DNA from: Prochlorococcus sp. AG-402-K21
GTDB taxonomy: Bacteria; Cyanobacteriota; Cyanobacteriia; PCC-6307; Cyanobiaceae
Direction: 5' to 3'
Length of the DNA: 64,000 nucleotides
Assembly: GCA_003216775.1 (NCBI GenBank)
Contig: QCII01000009.1
Span: 1 to 64,000, forward strand
Positions 8,610-18,860 of the stretch are shown here, piece by piece. The notes below the pieces were generated by a model. It worked only from the letters and a program-made list of their open reading frames with translations, was not told the origin of the DNA and ran no database searches. Each line of letters begins with the position of its first letter. Positions within the stretch are counted from its first letter, which is position 1. A program made the position numbers and the translations under genes.

Positions 8610-9223
8610 AAAATATTACTTATATTTAAACTTATAAAATTAATTAAATTTGAATCAATTTGATGAAATCCATCGAATTCTAATAATTCACAAAACTTAG
8701 AAGAATTACTCTTTACTTTTTCGTAAATAGTCCTAGAAGCATCTATAGGCACGACGTCATCAAATAGGCCATGACTAATAATCAATGGCGAGCATTTTTC
8801 TCCCGGAGTCCAGTTGGGGTGAGGATAACCACTACAAGCAACAATTAATCCAAAATTTAATTTAAATCCTGCATCAATTGCCATTGCCGCCCCCTGAGAG
8901 AAACCCAACAAAATTGTTTTTCTTAGTGGAATCTGATCAGTATCAAATTTTTTTAATGAAACTAAAAGTTTATTTACTTCAACCTCAGCTCCATTCCAAT
9001 CATGTGGGTATAGCCCATACCACTGTCTTCCCTGGCCACTTGGATGCAATCCAGGGGCCCTCAAAGAAATTACCTCAAAATCAAGATTTATTTTTTCATT
9101 CATTTCCTTTCCAAATGTTAAAAGGTCATCAGAATCAGCTCCCCAACCATGCATCAAAATAATTCTATGAGTTGCGGTTTGAGAGCTAATCGAGACAAAT
9201 TCATGATTGATAGCATATTTCAT
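8606..9223 (-). CDS. alpha/beta-hydrolase, phospholipase/carboxylesterase family
   Basis: A 205-residue serine hydrolase. The nucleophile elbow GFSQGAAM (Ser at ~109), the oxyanion region ILMHGWGADSDDL (~22-34), an Asp in LFDDVVPIDASR (~163) and the His in FDGFHQID (~192) give the full catalytic triad of the Abhydrolase_2/carboxylesterase group. Physiological substrate unknown. It is divergent from purH, with 33 bases between the starts. Confidence 0.85.
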   Translation of the reverse strand: MKYAINHEFVSISSQTATHRIILMHGWGADSDDLLTFGKEMNEKINLDFEVISLRAPGLHPSGQGRQWYGLYPHDWNGAEVEVNKLLVSLKKFDTDQIPLRKTILLGFSQGAAMAIDAGFKLNFGLIVACSGYPHPNWTPGEKCSPLIISHGLFDDVVPIDASRTIYEKVKSNSSKFCELLEFDGFHQIDSNLINFISLNISNIF

Positions 9224-9256
9224 GTTTATATTCTTAAGTAAGTAAACTTTCCCATA

Positions 9257-10810
9257 ATGTCACCATTAGCTTTAGTAAGTGTCTCTAATAAAAAAAATAT
9301 AATCCCATTTTGTAAGGAATTGGTAGAGCAATTTAATTATAAAATCCTATCAAGTGGAGGAACTGCCAAACATCTTATAGAAGCAAAAATTCCAGTTATT
9401 AAAGTTTCAGATTTTACTAATTCTCCTGAAATTCTTGGAGGTAGAGTTAAAACTTTACATCCAAAAATACACGGGGGGATATTAGCTAAAAGATATGACG
9501 AGGAACATAAAAAAGATATAGAAGCTAACAATCTTGAGTTAATTGACTTAGTAGTTGTCAATTTATATCCTTTTAAAAAAACTGTAGATCAGGGAGCTAA
9601 TTGGGAAGATGCTATTGAAAATATAGATATCGGAGGGCCATCAATGATTCGTTCTGCAGCTAAAAATCATAAAGACGTTTCTGTTTTAGTGGATCCCAGT
9701 CAATATCAAAAATTTCTTGAAGAAAGTAAAAAAGGTGAATTAAAGGACTCATATAAAGCAAAATTAGCCTTTGAAGCTTTTCAACATACAGCAGACTATG
9801 ACACTGCGATATCTAATTGGATAAGAAAAGAAAGAGGTTTAGAATCTTCCAAACATATTGAAAGTTACCCACTAATCAAAACTTTGAGATACGGGGAGAA
9901 TCCACATCAAAAAGCTTCTTGGTATGGTTTAAGTAACATTGGGTGGAACTCAGCAGAACAATTACAAGGTAAAGACTTAAGTTATAACAATCTATTGGAT
10001 CTAGAGTCGGCACTTTCAACAGTTTTAGAATTTGGCTACAGAGAAAAAGGTGAACTTACAACCGATATGTTTGCTTCTATTATTCTTAAACACAATAATC
10101 CTTGTGGTGCTTCTATAAGTAATTCAGCTTCTCAAGCATTTTTGAATGCTTTGGAATGTGACTCAGTTAGTGCCTTTGGAGGAATAGTTGCTTTTAATTC
10201 AAATGTTGATAATGAGACCGCAATTCAACTCAAAGATATTTTCCTAGAATGTGTCGTCGCCCCATCTTTTGATGAGGAAGCTTTAGAAATTTTAAAAGTT
10301 AAAAAGAATTTAAGAATTTTAAAGTTTTCAAAAGATCAAATCCCAAAAAAGAGTCAAACTTCTACTAAATCAATAATGGGAGGATTACTAGTTCAAGATA
10401 CTGATGATAGTGAAGAAAAAACTGAAAATTGGATTTCAGTAACTAATAAAAAGCCGAGTAATCAAATTAACTTGGATCTAAATTTTGCATGGAAGATTTG
10501 TAAACACGTGAAATCTAATGCCATTGTTATTGCAAAAGACCAAAAAACTATTGGTATTGGAGCTGGACAAATGAATAGAGTTGGAGCAGCAAAAATTGCT
10601 TTAAAAGCAGGCGGAAGTTCATGTTCTGATGCTGTCTTGGCCAGCGATGGGTTTTTCCCATTTGCAGATACTGTAGAACTAGCAAATGACTATGGTATAA
10701 AAGCTATTATCCAACCTGGTGGAAGTCTAAGAGACCAAGAAAGTATTGATATGTGTAATTCGAAAGGAATTTCTATGGTATTTACCCAAAAAAGGCATTT
10801 TTTACATTAA
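9257..10810 (+). CDS. purH: bifunctional AICAR formyltransferase / IMP cyclohydrolase
   Basis: The last two steps of IMP synthesis: AICAR is formylated with 10-formyl-THF and then cyclised. The 517-residue length is normal. The N-terminal MGS-like cyclohydrolase domain (~1-150) shows LSSGGTAKHL and GGRVKTLHPKIHGGIL. The formyltransferase domain shows KHNNPCGAS (~279-287) and the C-terminal DGFFPFADTVELA. The ATG at 9257 gives the usual short N-terminus. Confidence 0.97.
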   Translation: MSPLALVSVSNKKNIIPFCKELVEQFNYKILSSGGTAKHLIEAKIPVIKVSDFTNSPEILGGRVKTLHPKIHGGILAKRYDEEHKKDIEANNLELIDLVVVNLYPFKKTVDQGANWEDAIENIDIGGPSMIRSAAKNHKDVSVLVDPSQYQKFLEESKKGELKDSYKAKLAFEAFQHTADYDTAISNWIRKERGLESSKHIESYPLIKTLRYGENPHQKASWYGLSNIGWNSAEQLQGKDLSYNNLLDLESALSTVLEFGYREKGELTTDMFASIILKHNNPCGASISNSASQAFLNALECDSVSAFGGIVAFNSNVDNETAIQLKDIFLECVVAPSFDEEALEILKVKKNLRILKFSKDQIPKKSQTSTKSIMGGLLVQDTDDSEEKTENWISVTNKKPSNQINLDLNFAWKICKHVKSNAIVIAKDQKTIGIGAGQMNRVGAAKIALKAGGSSCSDAVLASDGFFPFADTVELANDYGIKAIIQPGGSLRDQESIDMCNSKGISMVFTQKRHFLH

Positions 10811-10811
10811 A

Positions 10812-11372
10812 TTATGTTGATTTTGGATAATATGTAATCTTGTTTGTTTTTCTGAATAAAGATAACCTGCCTGGACCTGCACATAGAAAGTAAAGAGAAA
10901 TAGCTCCATATATGAAAGACAATTCAAAAGCATAATTATGACCTTCAACAACTGCCAGAGGAAAACCTTCTAGTCCAGTATCAAGGAGATGAAAATAAAC
11001 AGCAAATGCCATGGTGGAGAATAGACCAAGTGAAGAAAGCCTCGCAAAAATACCTAAAGCTAATCCTACTGGGCATACTAATTGAGTAATTGCTGCTCCA
11101 AAAGTCCAAATTACAGGATCACCTGGCAAAAATGGAAAGTACTTTCCAACTACAAACTCAGCAAAACCCTGCGGATCCTGAAGTTTTTCTAGGCCATGAT
11201 GAATCATCAAAGCACAAAAACCTATTCTTAAAACAAAAATAGATAATTCTCCGAGGATATTTACTTCTGACCCTGAAGATGAATTAGCAACTACAACTTC
11301 AACTTTTTGTGGCGCTTTAGTTCTATTCATACTTGCAGTTTGAACCTGATTAGTTTTTGCTTTGTCTTCCAT
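10812..11372 (-). CDS. DoxX-family membrane protein
   Basis: A 186-residue protein. After a polar, low-complexity N-terminus (~1-40) come four hydrophobic helices with the DoxX features LRIGFCALMIHHGLEKL and GLALGIFARLSSLGL. DoxX relatives are small membrane proteins linked to respiratory or redox processes in various bacteria, but no defined function applies here. It is convergent with purH, with one base between the stop codons. Confidence 0.75.
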   Translation of the reverse strand: MEDKAKTNQVQTASMNRTKAPQKVEVVVANSSSGSEVNILGELSIFVLRIGFCALMIHHGLEKLQDPQGFAEFVVGKYFPFLPGDPVIWTFGAAITQLVCPVGLALGIFARLSSLGLFSTMAFAVYFHLLDTGLEGFPLAVVEGHNYAFELSFIYGAISLYFLCAGPGRLSLFRKTNKITYYPKST

Positions 11373-11475
11373 ACTTCATTTATTTTCCATTATTCTAGTT
11401 AATAAAGTAGATCTTTTGGAATTATGTGACTTATAAATTAAAAAAACTAAGCAAATTTATAAGTGAATAATATAT

Positions 11476-12672
11476 TCAGGAAGCAATATCAATTAACTTT
11501 TCAATAACATCTGCCACGACCTTATCAGGAGTGGATGCACCTGAAGTAATGCCAACATTAATTTTTCCACTAGGAAGAAAATCATTCTTAAGTTCTAATT
11601 CTGCTCCTAATGGTTTATGAAATATTGAGTTTTCTTTAACTGATATCCTCTCAGGCGTGTCAATATGAAAAGAAGAAATATTTTTAGTAATTGCTATTTC
11701 TTGTAAGTGAGTAGTATTAGAAGAATTGAAGCCTCCAATAACTACTAGAATGTCAAGGTCTTCATCAACTAAAGAGAACATTGCATCTTGTCTTTCTTCA
11801 GTTGCATCACAAATAGTATTAAAAGCTAAGAAGTGACTATTTAAGTTTTCTGGTCCAAATTTTTTTAACATCGTCCTTTCAAAAACCTTTCCAATTTCCT
11901 CAGTCTCACTCTTAAGCATAGTTGTCTGATTTGCAACACCCACTCTATCTAAATCTTTATCAGGATCAAATCCATTAGAACAAGCTTTAGCAAATTTGTT
12001 CATAAACTCATTTCTATTACCTCTCCCAAGAATATATTCAGATACATATTTTGCTTCTTCTAGATCAAGTACAACTAAATATTTACCTGCGAATGAACTT
12101 GTAGCGAGAGTCTCTTCATGCTTAAACTTTCCATGAATAATAGATGTAAAAATATGTTTTTTATGTTTTTCAACTGTATGCCAAACCTTAGAAACCCATG
12201 GACAAGTTGTATCAATGATATGGCAACCTTTTTCATGCAAGAGTTTCATTTCTTGAACAGTAGCTCCGAAAGCAGGAAGTATGACAACATCACCATTAGA
12301 AACTAAAGAAAAATCTTTAATTCCATTTTTAGCTGAAATGAATTTTACATTCATTTTTCTTAAATGATCATTAACCGAGGGATTATGAATTATTTCGTTT
12401 GTTATCCAAATATTCTCATTTGGGTAATGTCTTCTAGTTTCATAAGCCATTGCAACAGCTCTTTCAACTCCCCAACAGAAACCGAAGGCTTGGGCTAACT
12501 TAATATTTAGTCTGCCTTTAGTGTAAGTAAAACCATTATCTCTAATAGAACTTATCAAATCACTTTGGTAAGCTTCTTCTAACGCTTGAGCTCTTTTTGT
12601 TGGAGAATCGAAACCCCTTCTATTGTATCTATCAGAATGATGAAGGGATCTTCTAAAAGCTTGAGTATCCAT
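11476..12672 (-). CDS. ispH: 4-hydroxy-3-methylbut-2-enyl diphosphate reductase
   Basis: The terminal enzyme of the MEP isoprenoid pathway, a [4Fe-4S] protein that makes IPP and DMAPP. The ATG at 12672 gives 398 residues, beginning [20 protein letters not shown], the N-terminal extension typical of cyanobacterial and plant IspH; an ATG 15 bases upstream is less likely. Cluster ligands are recognisable in [24 protein letters not shown] and [12 protein letters not shown]. Ferredoxin is the usual donor in phototrophs. The amt1 gene upstream is separated from it by a strong terminator, so ispH should have its own promoter. Confidence 0.95.
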   Translation of the reverse strand: MDTQAFRRSLHHSDRYNRRGFDSPTKRAQALEEAYQSDLISSIRDNGFTYTKGRLNIKLAQAFGFCWGVERAVAMAYETRRHYPNENIWITNEIIHNPSVNDHLRKMNVKFISAKNGIKDFSLVSNGDVVILPAFGATVQEMKLLHEKGCHIIDTTCPWVSKVWHTVEKHKKHIFTSIIHGKFKHEETLATSSFAGKYLVVLDLEEAKYVSEYILGRGNRNEFMNKFAKACSNGFDPDKDLDRVGVANQTTMLKSETEEIGKVFERTMLKKFGPENLNSHFLAFNTICDATEERQDAMFSLVDEDLDILVVIGGFNSSNTTHLQEIAITKNISSFHIDTPERISVKENSIFHKPLGAELELKNDFLPSGKINVGITSGASTPDKVVADVIEKLIDIAS

Positions 12673-12707
12673 CTTCCTATAATACAACGTTTTAAATAAT
12701 TTTTCGT

Positions 12708-12740
12708 AAAAAAAAGAAACCTGACATAAGTCAGGTTTCT
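12708..12740 (-). terminator. rho-independent terminator of amt1
   Basis: A perfect 10-bp stem GAAACCTGAC/GTCAGGTTTC (12716-12725 with 12730-12739) with a 4-base loop is followed, in the minus direction, by a run of eight T. It lies between the amt1 stop and the ispH start. Confidence 0.9.
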
Positions 12741-12761
12741 TAAAATCAATTTTTAGTTAGA

Positions 12762-14222
12762 TTATTTAGCAGATGCAAAGTCTGGATATGCTTCCATTCC
12801 GTGCTCTCCTATATCTAAACCTTGAGTCTCTTCCTCTTCAGATACTCGGATTCCACCGAATAATCCTCCAATTACAGACCAAGCAATCCAGCAAGTAACC
12901 AGTGTCCAAATAGCATAAGCTGCGGCACCAAGAGCTTGAACTAGAAGAAGGGTAATACCTCCGCCATTGAACAATCCCATACCTGCTCCATCACCTTGTA
13001 CAGCTGTACCCCAAAGACCAATAACAACAGTACCCCATACACCACAAACTCCGTGAACAGAGAATGCGCCTACAGGATCATCGATCTCAGCGGCATCAAG
13101 TGCTGCAACAGAAAAAACAACGATTATTCCGCCCACTAGTCCTGCGAACCAGGCTCCAGCAAGAGTCATATCACCACAACCAGCAGTGATACTAACCAAA
13201 CCAGCAAGGATTCCGTTAATTATCATTGTAAGATCAGGCTTACCAGAAGTTAATGTTGAAACAATAGTTGCACCAATAGCACCAGCTGCTGCTGCCAAAG
13301 TAGTTGTTACAGCAACATATGGAACCCATTGATCCATAGCAAGTTGAGAACCGGGGTTAAAACCATACCAACCTATCCATAGAACTAATGCACCTAGAGT
13401 AGCTATAGCCATATTGTGTCCTGGCATAGCCTGTGGTTTCCCATCAGAGTATTTGCCAATTCTTGGTCCTAGAAGCATAGCTCCTACGAGACCCGCCCAT
13501 GCTCCAACTGAGTGAACAATTGAAGAACCAGCAAAGTCTACAAAACCTAAAGAATCAAGCCAACCACCATTCCATTTCCAGCTACCAGCAATTGGATATA
13601 TAAATGCAGTTAATACGACAGCAAAAACAACAAATTCTCCAAATTTAACTCTTTCAGCAACAAGACCGGATACGATAGTTGCCGCAGTTCCTGCGAATGC
13701 AGACTGGAACAAGAAATCAACTGTTGGGACTAATCCAGCATCAGTTACCATATCTGCAGTAACTGTTGGATCAAAAAATAAGCCTCCAAAATAAAGCCAT
13801 CCGTCAGCGACACTTCCTCCGTACATTAATGAATAGCCGATAAACCAATAAGAGGTTACAGCTAGAGCAAATACGAATAGGTTTTTAGCAAGGATGTTTA
13901 CTGCGTTCTTAGAACGACACATACCTGCCTCAACCATAGCGAAACCAGCGTTCATGAAGATCACTAAAATAGTAGCGATCAAAAGCCATAAATTGTTAGC
14001 AAGAAAAGCTGCATTCAACTCAGGTAAATCAGCTGCGTGAGCTGAAAGATTAAAAATACCTAAACCAAACAAAGCTAAAGGAACAGTCGCAAGCCACAAC
14101 ATTGAGCGGTTTGAACTAAATCCTCGAATACTCCTCAAAAGGAGCATAGGTCCATTAACAAGACTTGCATCTTGTAATTTGGACCTAGAGCGCCTTTGAG
14201 GCGTTTGCAAAGCAGTGGTCAT
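12762..14222 (-). CDS. amt1: ammonium transporter
   Basis: A 486-residue Amt/Mep/Rh-family channel of the inner membrane, importing ammonium. An N-terminal ~65-residue segment with a hydrophobic stretch ending in AHAADLPELN looks like a signal sequence, then eleven helices follow, with motifs such as NAGFAMVEAGMCRSKNA, SFVDFAGSSIVHSVGAW-like (here VDFAGSSIVHSVG) and the late pore-His region AFSVHGVCGVWG. G+C and codon use are visibly higher than in the neighbours, as expected for a highly expressed gene. A perfect NtcA consensus site lies 84 bases upstream, consistent with nitrogen control, and a strong terminator follows. Confidence 0.96.
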   Translation of the reverse strand: MTTALQTPQRRSRSKLQDASLVNGPMLLLRSIRGFSSNRSMLWLATVPLALFGLGIFNLSAHAADLPELNAAFLANNLWLLIATILVIFMNAGFAMVEAGMCRSKNAVNILAKNLFVFALAVTSYWFIGYSLMYGGSVADGWLYFGGLFFDPTVTADMVTDAGLVPTVDFLFQSAFAGTAATIVSGLVAERVKFGEFVVFAVVLTAFIYPIAGSWKWNGGWLDSLGFVDFAGSSIVHSVGAWAGLVGAMLLGPRIGKYSDGKPQAMPGHNMAIATLGALVLWIGWYGFNPGSQLAMDQWVPYVAVTTTLAAAAGAIGATIVSTLTSGKPDLTMIINGILAGLVSITAGCGDMTLAGAWFAGLVGGIIVVFSVAALDAAEIDDPVGAFSVHGVCGVWGTVVIGLWGTAVQGDGAGMGLFNGGGITLLLVQALGAAAYAIWTLVTCWIAWSVIGGLFGGIRVSEEEETQGLDIGEHGMEAYPDFASAK

Positions 14223-14305
14223 AAAAAAAAATTAGATCTGCAAAAAAACAGTTTGTGCTGTTTCCTTTCATATTCAATTTTGCTCAAAAAACTTATTAGT
14301 GTCTA

Positions 14306-14319
14306 GTAGTCGTTGTTAC
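14306..14319 (-). promoter_or_regulatory. NtcA box upstream of amt1
   Basis: The palindromic NtcA consensus GTA-N8-TAC is matched exactly, about 84 bases before the amt1 ATG. Known biology: NtcA activates amt genes under nitrogen stress. A canonical -10 at 22-24 bases from the box is not evident; the nearest candidates, TTGAAT and TATGAA, are 28-33 bases away. Confidence 0.65.
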
Positions 14320-14402
14320 CAATTTTATAGTTGCACCTTAAAACTATATCTGTTAAATTTAAAAAATTTTTTTTTAAGAGTTTCATATTATCAAGATTTT
14401 AT

Positions 14403-15143
14403 TTATTTCAAAGGTTTAATTCCTTTCCATGAAACGTGGTCTTTATGAAATTCAAAGGAACATGGGATAGTTATCATTCCTGCACTTAGAGATTCTCTAA
14501 AAAGACTGCCGTATAAGGGATCTGCATCATCTCCAGGGGCAAAAAAACAAGCGTCTTTTCTCGTTATACAAAGTACTAAAACACTTTTACTTTCAGGAAT
14601 TAATTCCTTTAATTCCATGAGATGTTTTTGGCCTCTTTTCGTGACTGTATCTGGGAATAGCGCTACATTTTCTTTAATCCAAGTCGTATTTTTAACCTCT
14701 ACGTAAATGTTACGTTTATCAGGATTTGAAGATTTTGGGGTTAAAAAAAAGTCAATTCTGCTTTTTTTATCTTTTCCATAAGGAACTTCAGATTTCATTG
14801 TCTCTATTTCACCTATTATTTCTATTAGCAGATTTTTCTCAATAACCTTTTTGATTAACTTGTTTGCAAATAGAGTATTAATACCTACCCAAACCTCCTC
14901 ATTTTTTTCATTAAAAACACATATCTGTTCCCAAGTAAAAGGTAATTTTCTTTTTGGAGAAGTGGAAACACTTATTCTTACTTTTGCTCGCTCACTCAAA
15001 AGTCCCTTCATTGGGCCAGTGTTAGCGCAATGAGCAGTTACTACCTCTCCACTCTCTAATTCAATATCTGCAAGAAACCTTTTGTACCTCTTAATTAAAA
15101 CCCCTTCAATTAATGGATCAAAATCAATTATCCGATCATTCAT
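14403..15143 (-). CDS. sfsA: SfsA family protein (sugar fermentation stimulation homolog)
   Basis: The 246-residue length is standard. Typical SfsA motifs are [16 protein letters not shown] near the N-terminus, THCANTGPM-like (here [12 protein letters not shown]), VEVKNTTW (~148-155) and [16 protein letters not shown] (~161-176). The family has an OB-fold N-terminus and a restriction-endonuclease-like core, and binds DNA in E. coli; its role in cyanobacteria is not established. It is divergent from murJ with 31 bases between starts. Confidence 0.92.
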   Translation of the reverse strand: MNDRIIDFDPLIEGVLIKRYKRFLADIELESGEVVTAHCANTGPMKGLLSERAKVRISVSTSPKRKLPFTWEQICVFNEKNEEVWVGINTLFANKLIKKVIEKNLLIEIIGEIETMKSEVPYGKDKKSRIDFFLTPKSSNPDKRNIYVEVKNTTWIKENVALFPDTVTKRGQKHLMELKELIPESKSVLVLCITRKDACFFAPGDDADPLYGSLFRESLSAGMITIPCSFEFHKDHVSWKGIKPLK

Positions 15144-15174
15144 AAATATGTCGTTAGTTAGAAATCAAATATAA

Positions 15175-16782
15175 TTGAAACTTAAACTTATTAAAAAATT
15201 TAGACGAACCCAAATGCATTCATTTTTAAAAAATAATGTTTTTTCAATTTCTTTTGGTACTAGTCTAAGTAAATTAGCTGGATGTGTAAGACAAATATTT
15301 ATAGCTGCTGCTTTTGGGGTTGGCATAACATACGACGCGTTTAATTATGCATATATAATTCCTGGTTTTTTACTAATAATCATTGGGGGTATTAATGGTC
15401 CATTGCATAACGCAGTCGTTGCAGTTTTAACTCCGCTTAACAAAAAAAATGGAGGGATTGTTTTAACTCAAGTAAGCATAAAACTTTCAATATTATTATT
15501 AATTTTAGCAATATTAATTTACTCGAATTCTAGTTTATTAATTGATTTATTGGCTCCAAATTTAAGTTACGAAGCTAAATCTATTGCTACTTACCAATTA
15601 CAAATACTTACACCTTGTATCCCTTTGTCCGGCTTCATAGGCTTAAGTTTTGGCGCCTTAAATTCCCAAAGAAAATTCTTTTTATCAAGTATAAGTCCAG
15701 CAATAACAAGCGTAACTATTATTTTTTTTATTTTATTTAGTTGGATTTTCAACCAAGAAAATACATCTTCTAATTTCTTTACTCCCTCGGGATTACTGGC
15801 ATTTGCAACTTTGACAGGAACTTTAATTCAGTTTGTTGTTCAAATTTGGGAAATAAATAAAATTGGTCTCTTGAGATTAGAGTCAACCTTCAATTTATTT
15901 AAAGATGAAGAGAGGAGAATTTTCAAACTAATTATTCCAGCATCTATCTCATCAGGTCTAAGTCAAATTAATGTTTTTATCGATATGTTTTTCGCTTCAA
16001 GTTTTCAAGGCGCGGCATCTGGACTAGCTTACGGAAACTTTCTTATACAAGCCCCCTTAGGCATATTATCTAACTCCTTGATTCTGCCATTACTTCCAAA
16101 ATTCTCTAAATTGAGAATTGAAAAAGACGAAAGAGGGCTCCAAAAACAATTGATATCTGGGATAGAGTACTGTTTCTTGACAGCTATTTTTTTAACCGGA
16201 TTTTTCATAACATTCAATAATCAAATCGTACAATTAGTTTTTCAAAGAGGTTCTTTTGATTATTCAGCAACTTTAAAAGTAAAGAATATATTAATTGCTT
16301 ATGCAGTTGGCATACCATTTTATCTTTATAGAGATTTATTAGTAAGAACTTACTATTCAATAGAAAAAACAAACTTCCCTTTTAAGTCTTCATTTGCAGG
16401 GATAATATTTAATATTTTTTTTGATTGGTTTTTAATTGGTGCCCCAATTAAGAATTTTGGAGATCTTTCTCCTTATAATTTTGGAGTCGTGGGAATAATT
16501 TTATCTTCAGTAATAGTCAATTTTATAGTTTGTATTTTTCTTTCTTTTAATCTACGCAATGAAAATATCATTTTGCCTAACTTGGAATTATTGAGGAAAA
16601 TTAGCCTCATGTCATTAGCAGCATTTTTAGATAGCATACTTTGTTTTACTATTCTCAAAACTACGAATAACTTCAATTCAAATCTCGCGGAATTTTTATT
16701 ATTAATATTTGGAACTCTAACTTTTTTTATAATTTATTATTTACTTACAAAATACTTTAAAGTAAATAAATTTAAAGTTTAA
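15175..16782 (+). CDS. murJ: lipid II flippase MurJ (MviN)
   Basis: A polytopic membrane protein of up to 535 residues with about 13-14 hydrophobic segments. The N-terminal LSKLAGCVRQIFIAAAFGVG and the loop GSFDYSATLKVKNILIAYAVGIPFY are characteristic of MurJ/MviN. It moves lipid II across the inner membrane for peptidoglycan synthesis. The start is either TTG 15175 or, more like its relatives in length, ATG 15214. The next genes are on the opposite strand. Confidence 0.9.
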   Translation: MKLKLIKKFRRTQMHSFLKNNVFSISFGTSLSKLAGCVRQIFIAAAFGVGITYDAFNYAYIIPGFLLIIIGGINGPLHNAVVAVLTPLNKKNGGIVLTQVSIKLSILLLILAILIYSNSSLLIDLLAPNLSYEAKSIATYQLQILTPCIPLSGFIGLSFGALNSQRKFFLSSISPAITSVTIIFFILFSWIFNQENTSSNFFTPSGLLAFATLTGTLIQFVVQIWEINKIGLLRLESTFNLFKDEERRIFKLIIPASISSGLSQINVFIDMFFASSFQGAASGLAYGNFLIQAPLGILSNSLILPLLPKFSKLRIEKDERGLQKQLISGIEYCFLTAIFLTGFFITFNNQIVQLVFQRGSFDYSATLKVKNILIAYAVGIPFYLYRDLLVRTYYSIEKTNFPFKSSFAGIIFNIFFDWFLIGAPIKNFGDLSPYNFGVVGIILSSVIVNFIVCIFLSFNLRNENIILPNLELLRKISLMSLAAFLDSILCFTILKTTNNFNSNLAEFLLLIFGTLTFFIIYYLLTKYFKVNKFKV

Positions 16783-16800
16783 AAAAAAGAGATTTAGTTT

Positions 16801-17091
16801 TTAAAAAAAACTTTCCAAAATCTCCTCTAATTCTTGAATTTGTGAGTTAGTGATTAAATTAATCAGTGGAATACTATTAACACCATCCCCTACTTTTACA
16901 TTTATTGCTTTCAAACTTAATTTTGCAGCCTCCGATGGGCCTTGATCTTTATTGCTGATACATTCAATAGCAAGATGCCTAGCTAGGCCAGCGTCTCCGA
17001 GATACAAATTCCACTTTTCTATTTTTATAAAAATTTTTTCTGAAATAATATTTTCAAGATCACTTATACGTATCTGAGAGTCCATAAACAT
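16801..17091 (-). CDS. small conserved cyanobacterial protein, DUF3181-like
   Basis: A 96-residue soluble protein. The KWNLYLGDAGLARHLAIEC segment (~26-44) resembles the core of the cyanobacteria-restricted DUF3181 family, an attribution from memory. No enzyme motif or membrane helix is seen. It follows the small membrane protein gene at 17100 on the same strand by 8 bases, so the pair is likely an operon. Function unknown. Confidence 0.6.
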   Translation of the reverse strand: MFMDSQIRISDLENIISEKIFIKIEKWNLYLGDAGLARHLAIECISNKDQGPSEAAKLSLKAINVKVGDGVNSIPLINLITNSQIQELEEILESFF

Positions 17092-17099
17092 AAATTGAT

Positions 17100-17381
17100 T
17101 TAAGTTGATTGTTTTGAAGTATCTTTAGGTTTTTTTATAATTACAAAAATTAAATGGGAAGCCAAAAGAACTGACCAGACAATTGCAAAATTATTAAAAT
17201 AACCGATTTCATATTTAATCTCTTTTAAAAGCCACGTGCCACTTAAAATCGCAGTAAATATCATGCAGTGAATAACAAAATTTACTATTCGAGAAAAATG
17301 TTTATAGATAGGATCTTCTAAATCACCATTTCCGTACCACTTTATAGGCATATTAAAAATTAGATTGTTAATAATAGACAT
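17100..17381 (-). CDS. small membrane protein of unknown function
   Basis: A 93-residue protein with two predicted helices (~32-52 and ~62-82), a short soluble N-terminus and a Lys-rich tail. I recognise no family. It is the first gene of a probable two-gene unit with the DUF3181-like gene, and its ATG is 56 bases from tRNA-Arg, which is transcribed the other way. Confidence 0.6.
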   Translation of the reverse strand: MSIINNLIFNMPIKWYGNGDLEDPIYKHFSRIVNFVIHCMIFTAILSGTWLLKEIKYEIGYFNNFAIVWSVLLASHLIFVIIKKPKDTSKQST

Positions 17382-17437
17382 TTTACCCGAAATCTAGTTG
17401 ACTAAGAGACCCTGAAACAGAGATATTACATAATTAT

Positions 17438-17511
17438 GCGCCTGTAGCTCAGTGGATTAGAGCACCTGACTACGGATCAGGGTGTCGGGAGTTCGAATCT
17501 CTCCAGGCGCG
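17438..17511 (+). tRNA. tRNA-Arg (anticodon ACG)
   Basis: A 74-nt cloverleaf: acceptor GCGCCTG (17438-17444) with CAGGCGC (17504-17510), discriminator G at 17511, anticodon stem CCTGA/TCAGG around loop CTACGGA. The ACG anticodon is normally deaminated to ICG and reads CGN codons. CCA is not encoded. Confidence 0.97.
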
Positions 17512-17588
17512 TTTAAAATTCTGAAATATTCTTTTTATATTTTTCTAAAAAATATCGTCTATATTATGGTTATTACTTATCAAATTCA

Positions 17589-18860
17589 ATGAATATCCTT
17601 CAAAATCTTAAAGAAAGTGATCCAGTAATATCAAATTTTATCAATTCTGAAAAAAATAGGCAGGAAACTCATCTTGAGTTAATCGCAAGCGAGAATTTCG
17701 CATCAATTGCCGTAATGCAGGCTCAAGGTTCCGTCCTTACAAATAAATACGCCGAGGGATTACCTCAAAAAAGATATTACGGGGGATGTGAATTTGTTGA
17801 TGAAATCGAAGAATTAGCTATTCAGAGAGCGAAAAAATTATTTAATGCAAATTGGGCTAATGTTCAACCCCATAGTGGAGCGCAGGCAAATGCTGCTGTT
17901 TTCCTAAGTCTACTTAAGCCTGGCGACACAATCATGGGGATGGATTTATCTCATGGTGGACACCTAACTCATGGGTCTCCAGTAAATATGAGTGGTAAGT
18001 GGTTCAATGCAGTTCACTATGGTGTAAATAAAGAAACTAGTGAATTAAATTTTGATGAAATAAGAGAAATAGCACTTGAAACAAAACCAAAATTGATCAT
18101 ATGCGGATATTCTGCTTATCCAAGAACAATCGATTTTGAATCATTTAGAAATATTTCAGATGAAGTTGGTGCTTTCTTAATGGCTGATATTGCACATATT
18201 GCCGGTCTTGTAGCAAGTAAACTTCACCCAAATCCAATACCTTATTGTGATGTAGTAACTACAACTACTCATAAAACATTAAGAGGGCCTAGAGGGGGAC
18301 TTATTTTATGTAAAGATGCAGAATTTGGAAAGAAATTTGATAAATCTGTTTTCCCTGGGACTCAGGGTGGGCCCCTCGAACATATAATTGCCGCTAAAGC
18401 AGTTGCATTTGGAGAAGCCTTGCAGCCAGATTTCGTTAATTATTCCCAACAAGTAATAAAAAATGCAAAAGTTCTAGCTTCAACTTTAATAAATAGAGGT
18501 ATCAATATCGTGAGTGGAGGCACTGATAACCATATTGTTTTACTCGATTTAAGAAGTATCAATATGACTGGAAAAATTGCTGACTTGCTTGTAAGTGAAG
18601 TGAATATCACTGCAAATAAAAATACCGTTCCATTTGACCCTGAATCACCTTTTGTAACCAGCGGACTAAGGTTGGGAACTGCTGCTTTAACTACTAGAGG
18701 CTTTAATGAAAATGCTTTTGCTGAAGTTGGCGAAATTATTGCTGATAGATTACTTAACCCAGACGATTCACTGATTGAAAGTCAATGTAAAGAAAGAGTA
18801 TTAACCTTATGTAATCGTTTTCCTCTTTATGAAGGCAAACTTGAAGCATCAATTAAATGA
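17589..18860 (+). CDS. glyA: serine hydroxymethyltransferase
   Basis: A PLP enzyme interconverting serine and glycine with THF, the main one-carbon source for purH and thymidylate synthesis. 423 residues. Seen motifs: [29 protein letters not shown], and the PLP-lysine motif [14 protein letters not shown] (Lys ~229). The stop codon overlaps the start of cinA by 4 bases (ATGA), implying translational coupling. Confidence 0.97.
   Translation: MNILQNLKESDPVISNFINSEKNRQETHLELIASENFASIAVMQAQGSVLTNKYAEGLPQKRYYGGCEFVDEIEELAIQRAKKLFNANWANVQPHSGAQANAAVFLSLLKPGDTIMGMDLSHGGHLTHGSPVNMSGKWFNAVHYGVNKETSELNFDEIREIALETKPKLIICGYSAYPRTIDFESFRNISDEVGAFLMADIAHIAGLVASKLHPNPIPYCDVVTTTTHKTLRGPRGGLILCKDAEFGKKFDKSVFPGTQGGPLEHIIAAKAVAFGEALQPDFVNYSQQVIKNAKVLASTLINRGINIVSGGTDNHIVLLDLRSINMTGKIADLLVSEVNITANKNTVPFDPESPFVTSGLRLGTAALTTRGFNENAFAEVGEIIADRLLNPDDSLIESQCKERVLTLCNRFPLYEGKLEASIK

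Noticed and set aside
8878-9162. 94-codon plus-strand frame inside the esterase gene
   Set aside because: Antisense shadow of the conserved hydrolase core.
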